Source: Methyloprofundus sp.
GTDB lineage: Bacteria > Pseudomonadota > Gammaproteobacteria > Methylococcales > Methylomonadaceae
Length of the DNA stretch: 34,181 nucleotides
Reading direction: 5' to 3'
Assembly: GCA_028599115.1 (NCBI GenBank)
Contig: JAQRMR010000096.1
Location: 1 to 34,181 of the forward strand
Shown here piece by piece: positions 1-8,477 of this stretch. Both the position numbers and the translations under genes were made by a program. The notes below the pieces were generated by a model. That model saw only the letters and a list, made by a program, of their open reading frames with translations, did not search any database and was not told where the DNA came from. How positions within the stretch are numbered: position 1 is the stretch's first letter; each line of letters opens with the position of its first letter.

Positions 1-408
1 AAAGATATTCAAGCCGTACAAAAAGCTTTTGATGATTTAAACGAGTTTATGGAAGGTGATTTATCGCCTGAAATGCAGCGGGCTGTTCGTGAGGGTTTGG
101 ATGAAGAAACTTTGGCTATTTATGATTTACTGCGCAAACCTGAATTAACAGCTAAGGAAGAAATTGAGGTTAAGAAAGTGGCAAAACAAACCTTGGAAAC
201 TTTAAAGGCTGAAAAATTGAAGGTCGAGCGGTGGCGCGAGAGTGAGCAGGTTAGCTCTCAGGTTAAAGTGATGATTTCAGATGCTTTGGAATATCTACCT
301 CCTGCCCCTTATCCTGATGAGGAATTGGCAGATATGAGTTTGGTGGTTTATCAGCATGTATATAGTCATTACCAAGGCGGTGGTATGAGTAGTTATGACG
401 TGATTTAA
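1..408 (+). CDS. hsdR: Type I restriction enzyme R subunit, C-terminal end (5' partial)
   Basis: The frame is open from the first base of the window, so this is the last 135 residues of a larger protein whose start lies outside. The visible part is helical and charged and matches the C-terminal domain of HsdR subunits, which couples the motor/nuclease subunit to the methylase-specificity complex. Recognisable pieces are REGLDEETLAIYDLL near the start, a Lys/Glu-rich stretch with VKKVAKQTLETLKAEKL, WRESEQVSSQVKV, and the ending YQHVYSHYQ, equivalent to the 'VYQHVY' close of this family. The nuclease and helicase domains would lie upstream and cannot be judged. hsdM and hsdS, if present, would also be upstream; no restriction gene follows. 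Identification rests on remembered family similarity of the tail only. Confidence 0.8.
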   Translation, partial: KDIQAVQKAFDDLNEFMEGDLSPEMQRAVREGLDEETLAIYDLLRKPELTAKEEIEVKKVAKQTLETLKAEKLKVERWRESEQVSSQVKVMISDALEYLPPAPYPDEELADMSLVVYQHVYSHYQGGGMSSYDVI

Positions 409-437
409 GGTGTTATAGAATGTATGATTTATTTTGG

Positions 438-456
438 ACGCTATTCATAATAGCGT
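438..456 (+). terminator. Hairpin downstream of hsdR
   Basis: A perfect 8-bp inverted repeat (ACGCTATT / AATAGCGT) with a 3-nt loop lies 30 nt after the hsdR stop. A short T-run (GTTTTTG) follows about 13 nt later rather than directly, so it is only a candidate terminator. Confidence 0.4.
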
Positions 457-519
457 TGGCTGTATGTTTTTGAGTTGTTAAAGTAAAATTAAAAAAAGCT
501 TGTTATTAGCCTATAAAGT

Positions 520-550
520 TTAGCCACTTTAAGTATTAAAAAGTGGCTAA
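520..550. terminator. Hairpin between convergent genes
   Basis: An 11-bp perfect inverted repeat (TTAGCCACTTT / AAAGTGGCTAA) with a 9-nt loop sits between hsdR (+) and the small gene at 582-779 (-), where a bidirectional terminator is expected. Neither side has a strong T-tract. Confidence 0.45.
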
Positions 551-581
551 TCCCAGAGCTATATAAACGGATTGAAAATAA

Positions 582-779
582 TTAATAGAAGTTATTTTGG
601 TCAGACTTTCTTTTCTCGTTAGCAGATTCAAAAGCCTGCTGAGTTGAAGCAGTTGATGCACCAGATTTTAAATGTTCTGTTTCTCTTGATTTCAGTAGGA
701 CAACGCCGATAACAGTTGCAATCACTATTCCCGCTAAGATTTTGGTCATGTTATCTTTTTCTTCTACTTGATTAGTCAT
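582..779 (-). CDS. Small single-helix membrane protein, unknown function
   Basis: A 65-aa protein that I do not recognise. It has a charged N-terminus (residues 1-12), one clear membrane helix (about 13-29, rich in Ile, Val, Ala and Gly) and a hydrophilic, Ser/Glu/Lys-rich tail of about 35 residues that probably faces the periplasm or cytoplasm. Read on the minus strand, a GAGGAA sequence lies about 5 nt before the ATG, a good ribosome-binding site that supports translation. It stands alone, convergent with the hsdR tail and divergent from the Cys-rich gene at 1119. The coding call rests on the binding site and the plausible membrane topology; no function can be assigned. Confidence 0.55.
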   Translation of the reverse strand: MTNQVEEKDNMTKILAGIVIATVIGVVLLKSRETEHLKSGASTASTQQAFESANEKRKSDQNNFY

Positions 780-1118
780 GGTATTCCTCGTTATTTTTAT
801 TATTTAGGTTTATGTGCAAGAAAAGTTAGTTGTTTTCATTATTATAAACATAATGGCAGTTAGACTGCTCCAAAGCACGGAGTATTTTTATCATGATGAA
901 TAGTGTCGTGTCAAAACTATCATAAAAAAAGAGTGTTATTTTTTGTAGTACCATGATTTATATGTATTTTTTTACATGCGCTATTTGCACTAGGGATACT
1001 TACATCAAAAATATTGATAATACTCGTGTTTTGGACTTTTCTTAATGGGTTATTAAAGAGTTTTAAAAGTGTCTATGTTATTTTAATGAATGTTGAATTA
1101 TTTAAACTTGGAGGTAGT
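780..1118. other. AT-rich intergenic region between divergent small genes
   Basis: A 339-bp stretch holding the upstream regions of both flanking genes. It contains short palindromes (GCAGT-TAG-ACTGC near 863 and CTCC-N7-GGAG followed by TATTTTT near 880-895), but no RNA gene, good promoter pair or coding frame that I can support. Confidence 0.4.
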
Positions 1119-1349
1119 ATGAAATTTACTCCTTGCCAACCAGGACAATGTACGGAAGGTGGTACAAATTGTATGGGTTGTGGGTGCTCTCATGCGGAAA
1201 TAGCGAAGACTAAAAAGCTTGTTAGTCATATTGTAGAGTTTTCTCGAAAGCAAAAATATGACAATGTTGATGACTTTGCTGCCTTTATCAATAAGAATTT
1301 ATTAAAGAAGTTACATGATAGCGTGATTTTCTTAGCTGTCACACTTTAA
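1119..1349 (+). CDS. Small Cys-rich protein, DUF1289-like
   Basis: A 76-aa protein. I start it at the ATG at 1119 because GGAGG lies a few nt upstream; the same frame is open further upstream, but that part is unrelated AT-rich sequence. The N-terminus carries five cysteines in about 22 residues (C-x4-C-x6-C-x2-C-x-C, ending CMGCGCSHAEI). This resembles the small DUF1289-type pattern in which a Cys cluster is followed by a 'GCGR..dEI' motif; here the usual Arg is replaced by Cys. The remainder is helical and Lys-rich. The Cys cluster could bind a metal or an Fe-S centre, which is inference only. It stands alone between the divergent small gene and comF. Confidence 0.65.
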   Translation: MKFTPCQPGQCTEGGTNCMGCGCSHAEIAKTKKLVSHIVEFSRKQKYDNVDDFAAFINKNLLKKLHDSVIFLAVTL

Positions 1350-1397
1350 TACCCAGTCATAAATATGATGCTAAAGTGCATGGGGTAACGAAATTAT

Positions 1398-2129
1398 TTA
1401 AGCCCTAGCGCAAACCCAAATATCAACTCTTTTAGCCCCAGCTGCTTTTAATGTTTTAGCCAGCTCGTTAGCTGTGGCTCCTGTGGTCATGACATCATCT
1501 AAGATGGCAATATGATCTGCACTAACGGCTTGTTTAACAGTAAAAGCGCCTTTTATATTTTGTTGGCGCTGCTTTAAGCTGAGCGAGATTTGGTGAGCGC
1601 TGTTTTGGGTGCGCAGGCAATTCTTGTATTCAATCGGTGTATTGAGTTCTTTAGATATGACTTTGGCTATTTCCAGTGTTTGGTTGTAACCACGCTGCCG
1701 GTAGCGCTTGGGGTGTAATGGAACAGGCATAATATAATCAGGTAGGGGTGTTTTTTGTGTGACTAGGAATTCACTGAGTAATAAACCTAATAACCTTGAG
1801 TTCTTATAAGCGTTTTCAAATTTTAATTGATTGATTAAATAGCGAATCTCACCTTGGTGCTGATAGGGAGCATAAACCTTATCAAATGCTTTAGGTTCTT
1901 TCTGACATCGCCCACAAATTTGTTGCTTATTTGCTTTTATTTCTAAAGCTTGGGCGCAATAAATGCATTGCGTACCAAGACTTAACAAACCTTTTTTGCA
2001 GGTATGGCATAAGTCTAATAAGCGTTCTGCTTGTTTACCGCAAAAGATACAGCTAGGCGGGAACAAACTATATTGTATAATGCCACTCCAGTTGTTTACT
2101 GTTTTTATCATATTGGGTCGACCATTCAA
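1398..2129 (-). CDS. comF: ComF family phosphoribosyltransferase-like protein
   Basis: A 243-aa protein with the two-part ComF layout. An N-terminal zinc-finger-like region has paired cysteines (C27/C30, C41/C44, C55/C58, C72/C75). A C-terminal type I phosphoribosyltransferase fold carries [15 protein letters not shown] (about 136-150) and the PRPP-binding loop [13 protein letters not shown] (207-219). ComF is needed for natural DNA uptake in competent bacteria, where it acts in the cytoplasm on incoming single-stranded DNA; in other gammaproteobacteria (GntX) the role is less clear. The start is uncertain: ATG at 2129 or ATG at 2111, neither with a convincing ribosome-binding site. It is divergent from bioB, with only 26 bp between start codons if the longer form is right; comF beside bioB is a common gammaproteobacterial arrangement. 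Confidence 0.9.
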   Translation of the reverse strand: MNGRPNMIKTVNNWSGIIQYSLFPPSCIFCGKQAERLLDLCHTCKKGLLSLGTQCIYCAQALEIKANKQQICGRCQKEPKAFDKVYAPYQHQGEIRYLINQLKFENAYKNSRLLGLLLSEFLVTQKTPLPDYIMPVPLHPKRYRQRGYNQTLEIAKVISKELNTPIEYKNCLRTQNSAHQISLSLKQRQQNIKGAFTVKQAVSADHIAILDDVMTTGATANELAKTLKAAGAKRVDIWVCARA

Positions 2130-2155
2130 TCAATTTAGTTTTGGAGATTAATCGC

Positions 2156-3133
2156 GTGTCATCAAATTCCGCAGAAGTTTTACGCCATGATTGGCAGCTA
2201 GATGAAGTTAAAGCATTACTGGCTAAGCCATTTAATGATCTTATTTTTCAAGCTCAAACGGTGCATCGGGCTCATTTTGATCCCAATGAAGTTCAAGTTA
2301 GCAGTTTATTAAGTATAAAGACAGGCTCTTGTTCGGAAGATTGCGGCTATTGTCCACAAAGTGCGCGACATGATTCAGATTTAACGCCAGAAGCTTTGAT
2401 GCCTATTGATGAGGTTTTAAAAAGTGCTCAATTAGCGAAAGACCAGGGGGCATCGCGTTTTTGTATGGGGGCCGCTTGGCGTAGTCCTAAAGATAAAGAT
2501 ATAGAGCGCGTTGTAGCAATGGTGCAAGGTGTTAAAGAGATGGGCATGGAAACCTGTGTCACATTAGGCATGTTAACTGAGCAGCAAACCAAGGCTTTAA
2601 AAGAGGGTGGTTTAGATTATTACAACCATAACTTAGATACTTCGGAAGATTATTATTCTGAAGTGATTACCACGCGTACCTATCAAGATCGTTTGGATAC
2701 CTTAGAGCGCGTTCGTGATGCGGATATTAATGTCTGTTGTGGTGGTATTGTAGGGATGGGGGAAAGTGCAGATGATAGAGCCAATCTATTAATTGGCTTA
2801 GCTAATTTACCTAAGCACCCAGAAAGTGTGCCGATTAATATGTTGGTGCAAGTAGAGGGAACACCGCTTGCCAACACGGAATCAATTGACCCTTTTACCT
2901 TTATTCGTATGATTGCCGTTGCGCGTATTTTAATGCCGCAATCACGCGTTAGACTGTCTGCAGGAAGGGCAGATATGTCGGATGAAATGCAGGCGTTTTG
3001 TTTCTTCGCAGGTGCTAACTCAATTTTTTATGGTGATAAATTATTAACCACGGCAAATCCAATGAGTAATCATGACTTAGCATTGTTTGATCGCTTGGGT
3101 GTGCGTTCTGCGGGTTCAAGCTACGCACAATAG
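2156..3133 (+). CDS. bioB: Biotin synthase BioB (radical SAM)
   Basis: A 325-aa enzyme that inserts sulfur into dethiobiotin, the last step of biotin synthesis. The radical SAM cluster motif is CSEDCGYC (C59, C63, C66). Other family blocks include [46 protein letters not shown] and the RLSAGR segment carrying the Arg ligand of the [2Fe-2S] sulfur-donor cluster. I choose the GTG at 2156 because GGAG lies 9 nt upstream and the protein then begins about 15 residues before the conserved part; a TTG at 2141 would place this site inside the gene. It is the first gene of a five-gene operon. The length is slightly below the E. coli enzyme because the variable C-terminal tail is short. Confidence 0.97.
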   Translation: MSSNSAEVLRHDWQLDEVKALLAKPFNDLIFQAQTVHRAHFDPNEVQVSSLLSIKTGSCSEDCGYCPQSARHDSDLTPEALMPIDEVLKSAQLAKDQGASRFCMGAAWRSPKDKDIERVVAMVQGVKEMGMETCVTLGMLTEQQTKALKEGGLDYYNHNLDTSEDYYSEVITTRTYQDRLDTLERVRDADINVCCGGIVGMGESADDRANLLIGLANLPKHPESVPINMLVQVEGTPLANTESIDPFTFIRMIAVARILMPQSRVRLSAGRADMSDEMQAFCFFAGANSIFYGDKLLTTANPMSNHDLALFDRLGVRSAGSSYAQ

Positions 3134-3136
3134 TTG

Positions 3137-4300
3137 ATGTCTGCTAGCGAGAACGGCTTAAAGGAAAACCTTGAGCAGTTAAAAGAGTCTAATTTATACC
3201 GCTCAAGACGAACCGTTGAAGCCGTATCAGGTAATTATGTGCAGATTGAAGGGCGACAAGTCTTGAATTTCTGCAGTAATGATTATTTAGGCTTGGCGCA
3301 GCATCAAGATGTGATCGCTCGATTTAAGTCGGCCGCGGATGAGTATGGCGTGGGCAGTGGATCTGCGCACCTTGTTTGTGGACACAGTGCAGAGCATCAT
3401 GCTTTGGAAGATGAATTAGCTGATTTTACGGGCCGAGATCGAGCGTTGCTTTTTTCCACTGGCTATATGGCAAACCTAGGGATTATTGCAGGCTTGATGT
3501 CTAAAGGTGATGTGGTTTATCAAGATAAGTTAAACCATGCTTCACTGCTGGATGCAGGCTTATTATCCGGCGCTACTTTTTCTCGCTATTTACATAATGA
3601 TTTAGAAAACCTGTCGATAAAAATGCAAAAACATCCCGATAAACCGTCAATGATTGTGACCGATGGTGTCTTTAGTATGGATGGTGATCAGGCTCGAGTT
3701 GCTGAGTTGGCCGCATTGGCACAACAAAAATCAGCTACTTTTATGATCGATGATGCGCATGGATTTGGAGTCTTGGGAAAAAACGGTGCGGGAATTGTTG
3801 AACAATGCCAGCTCAGCCAAAAACAGGTCCCTTTATTGATGGGCACATTTGGTAAAGCTTTTGGGACTAGCGGTGCATTTGTTGCTGGTTCTGACGATAT
3901 GGTTGAGACTTTGATTCAAACAGCAAGAACCTATATTTATACGACGGCATTGCCACCGGCGGTGGCTGCAGCAACACGTTGTAGCTTATCTTTAATGCAA
4001 AATGAATCTTGGCGTAGAGAGAAGTTGGCTGCTTTAATTCAATATTTTAAACAAGCAGCAAGGCAGTTAGAGCTAGCTTTAATGCCATCGGAAACGGCGA
4101 TTCAGCCTATATTAATAGGTGGCAGCACAGAAGCGTTAGCCGCAAGTGAGGCTCTTTTACAGCAGGGGTTTTGGGTGAGTGCTATTCGTTATCCTACAGT
4201 TCCTAAAGGTAGTGCTAGATTAAGAGTTACCTTGTCAACTGAGCATAGCCAAGCACAAATTGATCAGCTTTTAGATGCTTTAAAAAGAATTTCGTTATGA
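3137..4300 (+). CDS. bioF: 8-amino-7-oxononanoate synthase BioF
   Basis: A 387-aa pyridoxal phosphate enzyme that condenses pimeloyl-ACP with L-alanine to give 8-amino-7-oxononanoate. The PLP lysine is K240 in GTFGKAFG. FCSNDYLGLAQH near the N-terminus, GSGSAHLVCGH, DGVFSMDGD and DDAHGFGVLG are alpha-oxoamine synthase blocks. The start is the ATG at 3137, three nt after the bioB stop; no strong ribosome-binding site is seen, so translation is probably coupled to bioB. The gene overlaps bioH by four bases (ATGA). Confidence 0.97.
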   Translation: MSASENGLKENLEQLKESNLYRSRRTVEAVSGNYVQIEGRQVLNFCSNDYLGLAQHQDVIARFKSAADEYGVGSGSAHLVCGHSAEHHALEDELADFTGRDRALLFSTGYMANLGIIAGLMSKGDVVYQDKLNHASLLDAGLLSGATFSRYLHNDLENLSIKMQKHPDKPSMIVTDGVFSMDGDQARVAELAALAQQKSATFMIDDAHGFGVLGKNGAGIVEQCQLSQKQVPLLMGTFGKAFGTSGAFVAGSDDMVETLIQTARTYIYTTALPPAVAAATRCSLSLMQNESWRREKLAALIQYFKQAARQLELALMPSETAIQPILIGGSTEALAASEALLQQGFWVSAIRYPTVPKGSARLRVTLSTEHSQAQIDQLLDALKRISL

Positions 4301-5079
4301 GCCAGCTTTATACTGAAACTTTTGGGCAAGGTGCCCCTGTTATTATGTTACATGGTTGGGCGATGCATTCAGGTGTTTGGCGACATTTTGCGCAAGAAAT
4401 AGCGCAGAATAATCAAGTGACCTGCGTTGACCTACCGGGGCATGGGCGAAGCGCTGGTTGTTCATTAATAGAGTTAGATAGCTGGATAACCGCTGCTTTA
4501 GATGTTTTTCCAGATAAACCTTGTCACATTGTGGCATGGTCATTGGGTGGAAATGTTGCTTTAGAGTTGGCTAATAAATATCCTGAAAAAGTGAAAAGTT
4601 TGACTTTGCTTGCAAGTAATCCGCATTTTTTGTCAGAAGCTGAATGGAGCGGCGTTTCCGAGCTTGTTTTAGATGAATTTACTAGTAAGTTGGCGCGTAA
4701 TATTGATGCGACTTTATTTCGTTTTTTGACCTTACAAGTGCAAGGTATGGAGAATACTAAGCAGTATGTAAAGGGCATTGAAATGGCATTGCAAGAATGC
4801 GCGGCGCCAGAGATTCATATGTTAGTCAATGGTTTGGCTTTACTGAAAACAACGGATTCAAGGAATGCTTTGCAAGCATTATCTTGCCCTGTGCAATTGA
4901 TTTTAGGTTCCGTAGACTCTTTAGTTCCAGCCGATATTTTAGAGGATTGCCAGAGTTTACAGCCAAAATTGAGTTGTCATCTTATTGAGGGTGCTGGGCA
5001 TATTCCTTTTATTACCCATAAAAAAGAGACTTTAGAGTTGGTGCAAAATTTTTTAGAGCAAAAAGGTGTAAAACAATGA
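4297..5079 (+). CDS. bioH: Pimeloyl-ACP methyl ester carboxylesterase BioH
   Basis: A 260-aa alpha/beta hydrolase that removes the methyl group from pimeloyl-ACP methyl ester, ending the BioC-initiated pathway. The oxyanion-hole region is LHGWAMHSGVW, the nucleophile is S82 in AWSLGG, and the other triad members are D207 (GSVDSLVP) and H235 (GAGHIPF), the same numbering as in E. coli BioH. It overlaps bioF and bioC by four bases on each side, so translation is coupled. Its place between bioF and bioC is the usual gammaproteobacterial order and supports BioH over a generic hydrolase. Confidence 0.95.
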   Translation: MSQLYTETFGQGAPVIMLHGWAMHSGVWRHFAQEIAQNNQVTCVDLPGHGRSAGCSLIELDSWITAALDVFPDKPCHIVAWSLGGNVALELANKYPEKVKSLTLLASNPHFLSEAEWSGVSELVLDEFTSKLARNIDATLFRFLTLQVQGMENTKQYVKGIEMALQECAAPEIHMLVNGLALLKTTDSRNALQALSCPVQLILGSVDSLVPADILEDCQSLQPKLSCHLIEGAGHIPFITHKKETLELVQNFLEQKGVKQ

Positions 5080-5864
5080 CTGCTTTATTAGATAAGCAGA
5101 GGGTGCGAGCATCGTTTGCAAAAGCATCAGCTAGTTATGATGAGATGGCTACTCTGCAGAGAAAAGTTGGTAGACAGCTTTTTGCGTGTATTCCATCGCA
5201 AGAAAATTCTAAAATTTTAGATTTAGGTTGTGGCACAGGTTTTTTTACGCAGTTAGTGGCTGCCGCGAATCAGGACGCAGATGTTTATGCTCTAGACTTG
5301 GCATTGTCGATGTTAGGTAAAACTAAAAGTCGAGAGAACTGTTGTGATGTGAGTTTAGTTTGTGCGGATGCGGAGCAATTGCCTTTTGTTGATAATAGTA
5401 TGCAATTACTTAGCTCAAACTTGGCTTTGCAGTGGTGTCAAAACCTAGGGTTACTTTTTACTGGTGTTCATCGCGTGCTAGAAAATCAGGGGAGTTTTGT
5501 TTTTTCTACTTTTGGGCCGAATGCTTTAAATGAACTGAAATCAGCCTGGGCTAAGGTAGATGCTTACCCACATGTTAATGATTTTTGTTCTGAAAAAGTG
5601 TTGCGGTATGCTTTAGAAGAGGCAGGGTTTTGTGATATTCAGATAAAAAGTGAAACTTATGAGTCGAAATATAAAACCGTGCTTGATTTAATGCGTGAGC
5701 TAAAAGGGATTGGTGCGCGCAATGCGAATTTAGCCAGAAAAAAAACATTAACCAGTAAAGGTGATCTGCTGAGGCTGCAAGATGCTTACTCGGAGGATGC
5801 AGTGAGTGGTATAAAGGCAAGTTTTGAAATTTTATATGTTGTAGCGAGAGTGAGGAAGGGGTAA
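5076..5864 (+). CDS. bioC: Malonyl-ACP O-methyltransferase BioC
   Basis: A 262-aa SAM-dependent methyltransferase that caps malonyl-ACP so that fatty acid synthesis can build the pimeloyl chain. The family N-terminus (VRASFAKASASYDEMA) is present, followed by SAM motif I KILDLGCGTGFFT (about 46-58), the acidic YALDLA strand and the motif VCADAEQLPF. SNLALQWC is the BioC block equivalent to 'SNLAVQWC'. It starts in an ATGA overlap with bioH and ends in a TAATG overlap with bioD, so it is translationally coupled at both ends. Confidence 0.95.
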   Translation: MTALLDKQRVRASFAKASASYDEMATLQRKVGRQLFACIPSQENSKILDLGCGTGFFTQLVAAANQDADVYALDLALSMLGKTKSRENCCDVSLVCADAEQLPFVDNSMQLLSSNLALQWCQNLGLLFTGVHRVLENQGSFVFSTFGPNALNELKSAWAKVDAYPHVNDFCSEKVLRYALEEAGFCDIQIKSETYESKYKTVLDLMRELKGIGARNANLARKKTLTSKGDLLRLQDAYSEDAVSGIKASFEILYVVARVRKG

Positions 5865-6541
5865 TGGCGCAGGGATATTTTGTAACGGGGACGGATACGG
5901 AAATAGGTAAAACTTGGGCGAGTTTGGCTTTGATGGAGTATTTTCAGCAACAAGGTAAAGTGGTTGTGGGTATGAAGCCTGTTGCAGCGGGTTGTGAAAT
6001 GCTGGATGGGCAATTAAAAAATGAAGATGCATTGCAGCTTCAAGAGCAATCTTCAGTAGATATTTCTTATGATTTAATTAACCCTTATGCTTTTTTGTTG
6101 CCCGTTTCTCCACATATTGCCGCAAAAAAAGAAAATAAAAAAATCGAATTAATACGTATTAAGCAAGACTATCAAAAGTTAGCAGCCTTAGCGGATGTGG
6201 TGGTTGTCGAAGGGGTTGGGGGTTGGCTGGTTCCGTTAAATGAAAAAGAGGACGTGTCTGATTTGGCTGTAGAGTTAAATTTGCCAATTATTGTTGTTGT
6301 GGGAATGAGACTGGGTTGTATTAATCAAGCTAAATTGACGTTTGGGGCGATAAGTCGCTTAGGTTTACGCTGTGAGGGCTGGATTGCGTCATGTGTTGAA
6401 AAAAATATGGATGAGTTAGAAGCAAATATAAAAACACTGAAGGGCAGTACTGATATGCCTTTGCTAGCGATATTTCCTTATGAGGAAAAAAGAAACTATA
6501 AAAATCATAAGAGAATACAGATTAAACCCTTAAACCCTTAA
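5864..6541 (+). CDS. bioD: Dethiobiotin synthetase BioD
   Basis: A 225-aa ATP-dependent carboxylase that closes the ureido ring to make dethiobiotin from 7,8-diaminopelargonic acid. The P-loop variant GTDTEIGKT (residues 9-17), the KPVAAG segment (about 38-43) and VVVEGVGGWLVPL (about 113-125) are the nucleotide- and substrate-binding blocks. It is the last gene of the operon and overlaps bioC by one base (TAATG). No bioA (diaminopelargonate aminotransferase) is in the window, so that step must be encoded elsewhere. The C-terminus is basic and ends in a short repeat-like KPLNP; no strong terminator follows. Confidence 0.95.
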   Translation: MAQGYFVTGTDTEIGKTWASLALMEYFQQQGKVVVGMKPVAAGCEMLDGQLKNEDALQLQEQSSVDISYDLINPYAFLLPVSPHIAAKKENKKIELIRIKQDYQKLAALADVVVVEGVGGWLVPLNEKEDVSDLAVELNLPIIVVVGMRLGCINQAKLTFGAISRLGLRCEGWIASCVEKNMDELEANIKTLKGSTDMPLLAIFPYEEKRNYKNHKRIQIKPLNP

Positions 6542-6607
6542 AACATTAATTGTTTATGGTTTAATAGTTGTTAGGTTTCACCACTAAATACGAAACCGGA
6601 GAAAAAG

Positions 6608-7005
6608 ATGGCTTTAATTACGTGGAACGAGAAAGATCATGGTACAAAAGTTGGCTTTGCTGATGATGAGCATAAGGTGTTATTTGATTTGTTAAATACT
6701 TTATATGACAAGGCTATTAGTGGCGCGGATCGTGCAGATATGGCAAAGCGCTGGATGCTTTGATTGCCTATGTTGTTGATCATTTTGCTCATGAAGAAAA
6801 AGAAATGCAAGCCAAGTCATACGGTGGTTACGCAAGACATAAAGATGAGCATGATAAGTTGGTTGCTATTTGTGCTGACCTCCAAACAAAATTTCACGCT
6901 GGTGAAGCGGATGTGACTGATGCAGTAGGTCAAATGGTTAAAGGGTGGTTGGATAGCCATATTCCACAATTTGATATGCCATATGCTGATGCTTTAAATA
7001 GCTAA
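6608..7005 (+). pseudogene. Bacteriohemerythrin, frameshifted
   Basis: The first frame begins at ATG 6608 (GGAG 6 nt upstream), reads MALITWNEKD... and stops at TGA 6761 after 51 residues. The rest continues one frame over, from about 6745 to 7005. Adding one G in the GG at 6742-6743 restores a 132-aa protein of normal family length. The restored protein keeps every diiron ligand: H22 (DEHK), H59 and E63 (HFAHEE), H78 and H82 (RHKDEHDKL), H118 and D123 (SHIPQFDMPY). Bacteriohemerythrins bind O2 reversibly and in methanotrophs are proposed to carry O2 to membrane enzymes; here the gene sits just upstream of the terminal oxidase operon. Both halves are otherwise clean, so either the break is recent or a base was missed in sequencing. 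Confidence 0.88.
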
Positions 7006-7020
7006 GAGCAAAAAAGCACT

Positions 7021-7061
7021 AAAAAAAGCTTGTGAGCTATCAGCTCACAAGCTTTTTTTTT
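7021..7061. terminator. Strong intrinsic terminator after bacteriohemerythrin
   Basis: A perfect stem (AGCTTGTGAGCT / AGCTCACAAGCT, 7027-7038 and 7042-7053) with a 3-nt loop, extended by A-tract/T-tract pairing to about 18 bp and followed by a run of nine T. The A-run on the other side makes it potentially bidirectional. It isolates the cox operon from upstream transcription. Confidence 0.9.
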
Positions 7062-7256
7062 GCCATCAGGATAGTAATAAAAATAAAAAAGCTAAGTAGA
7101 CTATAGCTTAGTGTGGTGGCATAGGTTAAAATTAAAAAGGTTATTTGTGATGAAATAAAATGGATTGTTTTAAGTAAGGGAATGCAAAAAATAAATCACA
7201 AAAATTTAGGTGCATTTAAGCAGTTTATTATTTTAATGAGAGGAGGCTACTCCGTG

Positions 7257-8417
7257 ATGAAAACACAGCAATTATTCGCAGGTCTTGTCCTAATGGCTTT
7301 AAGCCTTGGTACAGCGCAGGCGGACTATACACTCAATCTAATGGAAGGGGTGACATCAATCAGTCGTGATATTTATGGACTACATATGCTTGTATTATGG
7401 GTATGTGTATTTATAGGTATTGGTGTATTTGGTACGATGTTTTATTCCATCTACTTTCACCGTAAGTCTAGAGGCTTTAAAGCAGCTAACTTTCATGAAA
7501 GTGCAAAGGTTGAAATTATTTGGACAATTATTCCAACTGTCATTCTTATTTTATTAGCGATACCTGCAACTAGAGTAATGATCGAGATGGATGATGTGAC
7601 AGAGTCCGAAATGACAATTAAAGTCACGGGGTGGCAATGGAAATGGGAATATGAATATTTAGATAGTGGTGTTCATTTCTTTAGTAGTCTAGATGAAGCG
7701 AGTAATAAGGCTAGACAGTTAAACTCTGGCATTGACCCTCGTACCGTTGCTAATTACTTATTAGAAGTTGATAAACCTTTAGTTGTTCCAGTTAATACTA
7801 AGATTAGGTTTTTATTTACTTCGGCGGATGTAATTCATTCTTGGTGGGTGCCTGATTTAGGTTGGAAAAAAGATACAGTTCCAGGGTTTATAAATGAATC
7901 ATGGACTTCAGTTGAAAAAGCTGGGACTTATCGCGGCCAGTGTACTGAGCTTTGCGGGAAAGATCATGGATTTATGCCTATTGTGGTTATTGCAATGGAA
8001 AAACCTGATTATGAAAAATGGGTTGTTGAGCAAAAATCGCTAGCAGTAGCCAATGCTGATGCAGCAACAAAAGAATGGACAAAAGAAGGTTTAATTACAG
8101 CAGGCGAAAAAGTCTACGCAAGTAATTGTGCTTCATGTCATATGCCAGATGGAGCAGGATTAGCCGGTACATTCCCTGCAATTACAGCAAGTGCTGTGGT
8201 GACTGGTGATTTAAATGCACAGGTTGATTTAATGCTAAATGGTAAAGGAATGATGCCTGCTTTTGGACAAATGTTAGATCCTGTTGATTTTGCAGCAGTA
8301 TCAACATTTATTCGTAACGGGCTAGGAAATAGAGTAGGTGATGCAATTCAGCCATCTGCAGTTAAGGCGTTACAAGCAGCGATTCCAGAAATTGTTTATG
8401 ACGGCGATGATGAGTAA
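7257..8417 (+). CDS. coxB: Cytochrome c oxidase subunit II with fused cytochrome c
   Basis: A 386-aa subunit that takes electrons from cytochrome c through its CuA centre. A signal peptide (about 1-22, ending AQA) is followed by two membrane helices (about 42-66 and 86-108) and a periplasmic cupredoxin domain with CuA ligands H194, C229, E231, C233, H237 and M240. After a linker comes a cytochrome c domain with CASCH (291-295) and axial Met at 332 or 333 in GMMPAFG, so electrons can enter through a covalently attached heme. The start is ATG 7257 or GTG 7254: AGGAGG at 7241-7246 serves either. A longer in-frame ATG at 7182 would place this site inside the gene and is unlikely. First gene of the operon. 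Confidence 0.96.
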   Translation: MKTQQLFAGLVLMALSLGTAQADYTLNLMEGVTSISRDIYGLHMLVLWVCVFIGIGVFGTMFYSIYFHRKSRGFKAANFHESAKVEIIWTIIPTVILILLAIPATRVMIEMDDVTESEMTIKVTGWQWKWEYEYLDSGVHFFSSLDEASNKARQLNSGIDPRTVANYLLEVDKPLVVPVNTKIRFLFTSADVIHSWWVPDLGWKKDTVPGFINESWTSVEKAGTYRGQCTELCGKDHGFMPIVVIAMEKPDYEKWVVEQKSLAVANADAATKEWTKEGLITAGEKVYASNCASCHMPDGAGLAGTFPAITASAVVTGDLNAQVDLMLNGKGMMPAFGQMLDPVDFAAVSTFIRNGLGNRVGDAIQPSAVKALQAAIPEIVYDGDDE

Positions 8418-8477
8418 CCATCATTTTTCGTTATAAATAAATCGAATCTTTTTTTAGTATTAAACGAGGTATAAATT

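Noticed and set aside
420..473. 17-codon hydrophobic frame (MYDLFWTLFI...) after hsdR
   Set aside because: It has no ribosome-binding site, overlaps the hairpin at 438-456 and is too short to support.
2073..2101. Possible BirA-like operator (TTGTATAAT ... TGTTTACTG) upstream of bioB
   Set aside because: The halves match the known TTGTAAACC / GGTTTACAA pattern poorly and the spacing is too short.
6741..6763. Programmed ribosomal frameshift in bacteriohemerythrin
   Set aside because: No X-XXY-YYZ slippery heptamer or downstream stem is visible at the break, and the family does not use frameshifting.
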